Virus record (IMG/VR): IMGVR_UViG_3300033571_007483 | Location: 1-23,236 of that record | DNA length: 23,236 bases | Reading direction: 5' to 3' (one strand) | Source: a virus | Part shown: piece by piece, positions 20,773 through 23,236 of the stretch | How positions within the stretch are numbered: position 1 is the first letter of the stretch | Layout of the letters: the number at the start of each line of letters is the position of its first letter | Made by a program: the position numbers and the translations under genes | The notes under the pieces: model-generated | Seen by the model: only the letters and a program-made list of their open reading frames with translations | Told to the model about the DNA's origin: nothing | The model's database searches: none

Positions 20773-22645
20773 TCCAGTTCCTTCCGTCCGGCCGCTGCGT
20801 TCCTTGGTTAACAATGGTTTTCCCCTGTGTGTAAATTCCAGACCGAGGCGGAAAGCCTCCATTCTCTGACACATACGCCTGAGCCAGAGCAAGACCGTAC
20901 CGAATCACGTCGCGTAAATCGTTAGGCTCGTTTTCGTTCTTCTTCACCCACATCAACTTTGCATTGCCGCGCGAGTCCATTTTGTCCGCGATAGTGCCGT
21001 TGCAAAGCTGCTCGAGCAGGTCCGCGTCATTTTCCGAGCCAGTGCAGAGTGATAATGATTCAGGTTCTTCTGGTAGTCGTTCATCGAGCCGGGCTTGCAG
21101 ATCCGTTTCCCAAAAGTCCGTATTGACCATCAGCAGTTGCTGGCCGGCGTTGTCGCCTCTTTCGATCTCGGCAAGACGATACGGCAGCCCAGCAAGATCA
21201 GTCGATGAGCCTTTGATTGCGAGAAGGCCAGCGTGATCATTGCAAAAGTCGTACGTCTTTTTGGTGTCCCATCCTGAGTCTACAGCGGCCGCATGTGGAA
21301 GCATCGGATTGCCGCCGTCAGCGTGAATAAATGGATTTCGAATCTGAGTGTCCCAGATTTCCTGCAACGAATGGTTGTAGCCGTAATCAACCAAATGTGC
21401 CCGGCCATCAAGCCCGTGTGCCATGACTCCCCAGACCCGAAACCCGCCGTCAGATGCTTGCTGGTCGATCGTGACGGTCAAAAGCCGAGTCCACTCTGGC
21501 AATACTCGCCTCTTCATATCTGTTTTCAGTCGCTCACCAACTATTTCAGGCGTCGACTTTGACCGTCGAATCTCCCACGTTTCGCCGATGTAGGAATTGA
21601 CCACGTCCTGTAGATCTTTCGGCCGCTTCTGTGCCAAGATCCACCGGCGCGGAAAGCTCCCCCACGTCTCAGTGAGTGCGTACCAACTTGCCAGCGGTCC
21701 AAATCCGACCGTGTCGGATCCATGCCGCTTGGCTCGTCCGTGAATCTTGCCATCCAGTGTGATCGTGCAGCCGTCAGGAACCCAAACGCCACGCCGCAAC
21801 ATGATCGTTCTGTGATGGTTTTCAATCTTCTTTTCGCAGAACTTGCAGACGTAATGAGCCGTTGCAAAGGCCAGCTCCGCATCTGAGTGCCCTGTTTCCG
21901 GATGCTCCCACGCGAACCCGCCAGGCTTTCCCTGCTCGCCTCTGACTAAGACCTGAAATTCTCCGCAGTGCGGGCACGGAACGTATCGACGATGCTGATT
22001 TGATTCGCTCATCATCTTTTCGATTCTCGACCGGCCTTTGATCGTCGGTGTTGATTCGAAAATGATTTTGTGATCGGGAAAGCCTTTGAATCGGTTCACG
22101 AACAGTTTCAGCGAGTCGCCTTCGTCCGATGCTGAGCCGTCCCATTTATCAATCTCGCTGGCATGACCGAAGAACGCTCCGACATCGGCAAGGCTCGTTT
22201 CGGATCCAGACCACCCAACGAAGACCTGACACGCTTCCAGCTTGACGTGCAGCTTGCTTCGACGTGCTTCGGGTGGCAACTGCTGCCTGACGCCTTCCGT
22301 TGACGCAAGAATCGGGTAAAGCCTTGAGCCGACAACTCGCCCGGCCGCGTCTTTTGTTGGGCCTGCAAACATCATGTTGCGTGGATTTGTGCCAGCGACT
22401 TTGGCAATCAATGACAGTGCGGTCGTCGTCTTGCCGAGTCTGGATGCCCATTGCAGCACGATTTGCCGAACTCGCGATGAATCGAACGCCTCAAGAACTC
22501 CGTCAACGTGCGGGTAGGCTGCCAGCGAGAACGGCAGACCGCTGGTTTCTGTGCCCTTTGGCATTGTCACATACTTTGGCAGCCATTCGGCAGAGGAAAT
22601 CTGTTCGTGAGGTCGCAGGAACTTTGTTGCATTCAGTCGAATCAT
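20765..22645 (-). CDS. Terminase large subunit, GpA family (626 aa)
   Basis: Packaging motor and cos-cleaving nuclease. Walker A WASRLGKTT (G71, K72, T73), Walker B region FFGHASEID (D166), a motif-III-like FESTPT (about 197-202), zinc-type pairs CPHC (224-227) and CKFC (267-270), and a C-terminal nuclease domain starting near LLTVTIDQQ (D394) are all visible. I start at the ATG at 22645 (ATGA overlap with the small subunit); a longer frame to 22834 lies inside that gene. Confidence 0.93.
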   Translation of the reverse strand: MIRLNATKFLRPHEQISSAEWLPKYVTMPKGTETSGLPFSLAAYPHVDGVLEAFDSSRVRQIVLQWASRLGKTTTALSLIAKVAGTNPRNMMFAGPTKDAAGRVVGSRLYPILASTEGVRQQLPPEARRSKLHVKLEACQVFVGWSGSETSLADVGAFFGHASEIDKWDGSASDEGDSLKLFVNRFKGFPDHKIIFESTPTIKGRSRIEKMMSESNQHRRYVPCPHCGEFQVLVRGEQGKPGGFAWEHPETGHSDAELAFATAHYVCKFCEKKIENHHRTIMLRRGVWVPDGCTITLDGKIHGRAKRHGSDTVGFGPLASWYALTETWGSFPRRWILAQKRPKDLQDVVNSYIGETWEIRRSKSTPEIVGERLKTDMKRRVLPEWTRLLTVTIDQQASDGGFRVWGVMAHGLDGRAHLVDYGYNHSLQEIWDTQIRNPFIHADGGNPMLPHAAAVDSGWDTKKTYDFCNDHAGLLAIKGSSTDLAGLPYRLAEIERGDNAGQQLLMVNTDFWETDLQARLDERLPEEPESLSLCTGSENDADLLEQLCNGTIADKMDSRGNAKLMWVKKNENEPNDLRDVIRYGLALAQAYVSENGGFPPRSGIYTQGKTIVNQGTQRPDGRNWNE

Positions 22646-23235
22646 TCCCGTGCTTCCTCCTTTCCAATTTCTGCCGTCTCGAGTCGTCGCTGTGTTGCCA
22701 GCAACATATCCCGGCAATGCCTGTCTGTTTCCTCTCGCACGAAGTCCTTCAATTCCTGCGGTGCTGATGCCGCCAGCATCTCTGGCAACTGCATCACGCC
22801 CGTTCTCAACTCGATCAATGCTGTGGCCGCCCAAAGTTCCACATCCTGCCGGTCAATCACGGATCCCTTTTCACGATCCAGTTCCAGCCGCTTTGACTCG
22901 ACTTGAATCTGTCCAAGTTCAAAATCCTGTTGCCTTTTCGCCGCTGCCAGATCGGTTTGTTGGATCCAGTTGCACCGCCATTGAACAATCTGCTTGATAG
23001 GCCATCGCCCAGGCTCACCAGGCATTGCTGGCGTTTTCAGTCTCCACTGCCTGACTGTGTGCTCATCCAGCCCGAAAAACTCTGCTACTTCTCCCAATGT
23101 TTTCAGGTCAAACCGATCACGCTCTTTGGTTGATTGCTCAACCTCGGCAACCAACTGCATGACCGCTTCAAGGTCTTCAGGAGTTTCCGCCGAGCCGAGC
23201 AATTCTTTCAGCGAGTTTTCGTTTTGACTCTGCAA
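22642..23235 (-). CDS. Terminase small subunit, Nu1-like (197 aa visible; 5' end uncertain)
   Basis: A winged-helix DNA-binding domain (LGEVAEFFGLDEHTVRQWR, about residues 46-64) is followed by a long charged helix (KRLELDREKGSVIDRQDVE) and a C-terminal oligomer-forming part, the layout of Nu1/gpNu1-type small terminases, which bind the packaging site and load the large subunit. The first visible codon is a TTG at the window edge, so the true start is probably further right and the gene is best treated as 5'-partial. Confidence 0.8.
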   Translation of the reverse strand: MQSQNENSLKELLGSAETPEDLEAVMQLVAEVEQSTKERDRFDLKTLGEVAEFFGLDEHTVRQWRLKTPAMPGEPGRWPIKQIVQWRCNWIQQTDLAAAKRQQDFELGQIQVESKRLELDREKGSVIDRQDVELWAATALIELRTGVMQLPEMLAASAPQELKDFVREETDRHCRDMLLATQRRLETAEIGKEEARE

Positions 23236-23236
23236 A

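Overview
The window is a contiguous piece of a tailed double-stranded DNA phage or prophage. It runs almost entirely on the minus strand, from small terminase at the right edge to recombination genes at the left edge. The packaging and head genes are lambda-like: Nu1-type small terminase, GpA-type large terminase, gpW, a lambda-family portal, and a prohead protease fused to the major capsid protein. They are followed by a long non-contractile tail set: connector, terminator, tail tube, tape measure and tip proteins. No sheath or baseplate-wedge gene is visible, so a siphovirus-like virion is the best inference. The host is probably a planctomycete. The tail proteins carry beta-rich repeats with a TGGPWP-type motif common in that phylum, and the unknown genes have the style of planctomycete prophages. 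This host call is inference from family resemblance, not proof.

Layout from right to left, in the direction of transcription. 23236-20765 is packaging. 20772-20488 is a small Ogr-like zinc protein. 20424-18527 is gpW and portal. 18534-16342 is the protease-capsid fusion. 16341-16208 is a short gap with a strong stem-loop. 16207-14147 holds a decoration-like protein and the head-tail connector and terminator genes. 14147-5225 holds the tail tube, tape measure and tail tip genes. Most junctions are ATGA or TAATG overlaps, so the late region looks like one translationally coupled operon. It converges on one or two small plus-strand genes (4739-5228) that look like an independent moron-type cassette.

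The early region (4625-1) is driven by two similar promoter cassettes (about 4610 and about 3695). They share an upstream box and an 18-base leader, but each has its own palindromic operator. The operon encodes many very small proteins: ribbon-helix-helix, zinc-ribbon, winged-helix and membrane proteins. It ends in an HNH nuclease and a Sak4-like single-strand annealing/RecA-like ATPase. The notable gene is a complete 59-residue CsrA (1356-1535). It sits behind a 170-base array of large hairpins with T-tracts and GGA motifs, which suggests a phage-borne post-transcriptional regulator that could control itself and its host or phage targets.

No integrase, CI-like repressor, endolysin or clear holin lies in this window. 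They would have to be outside it.
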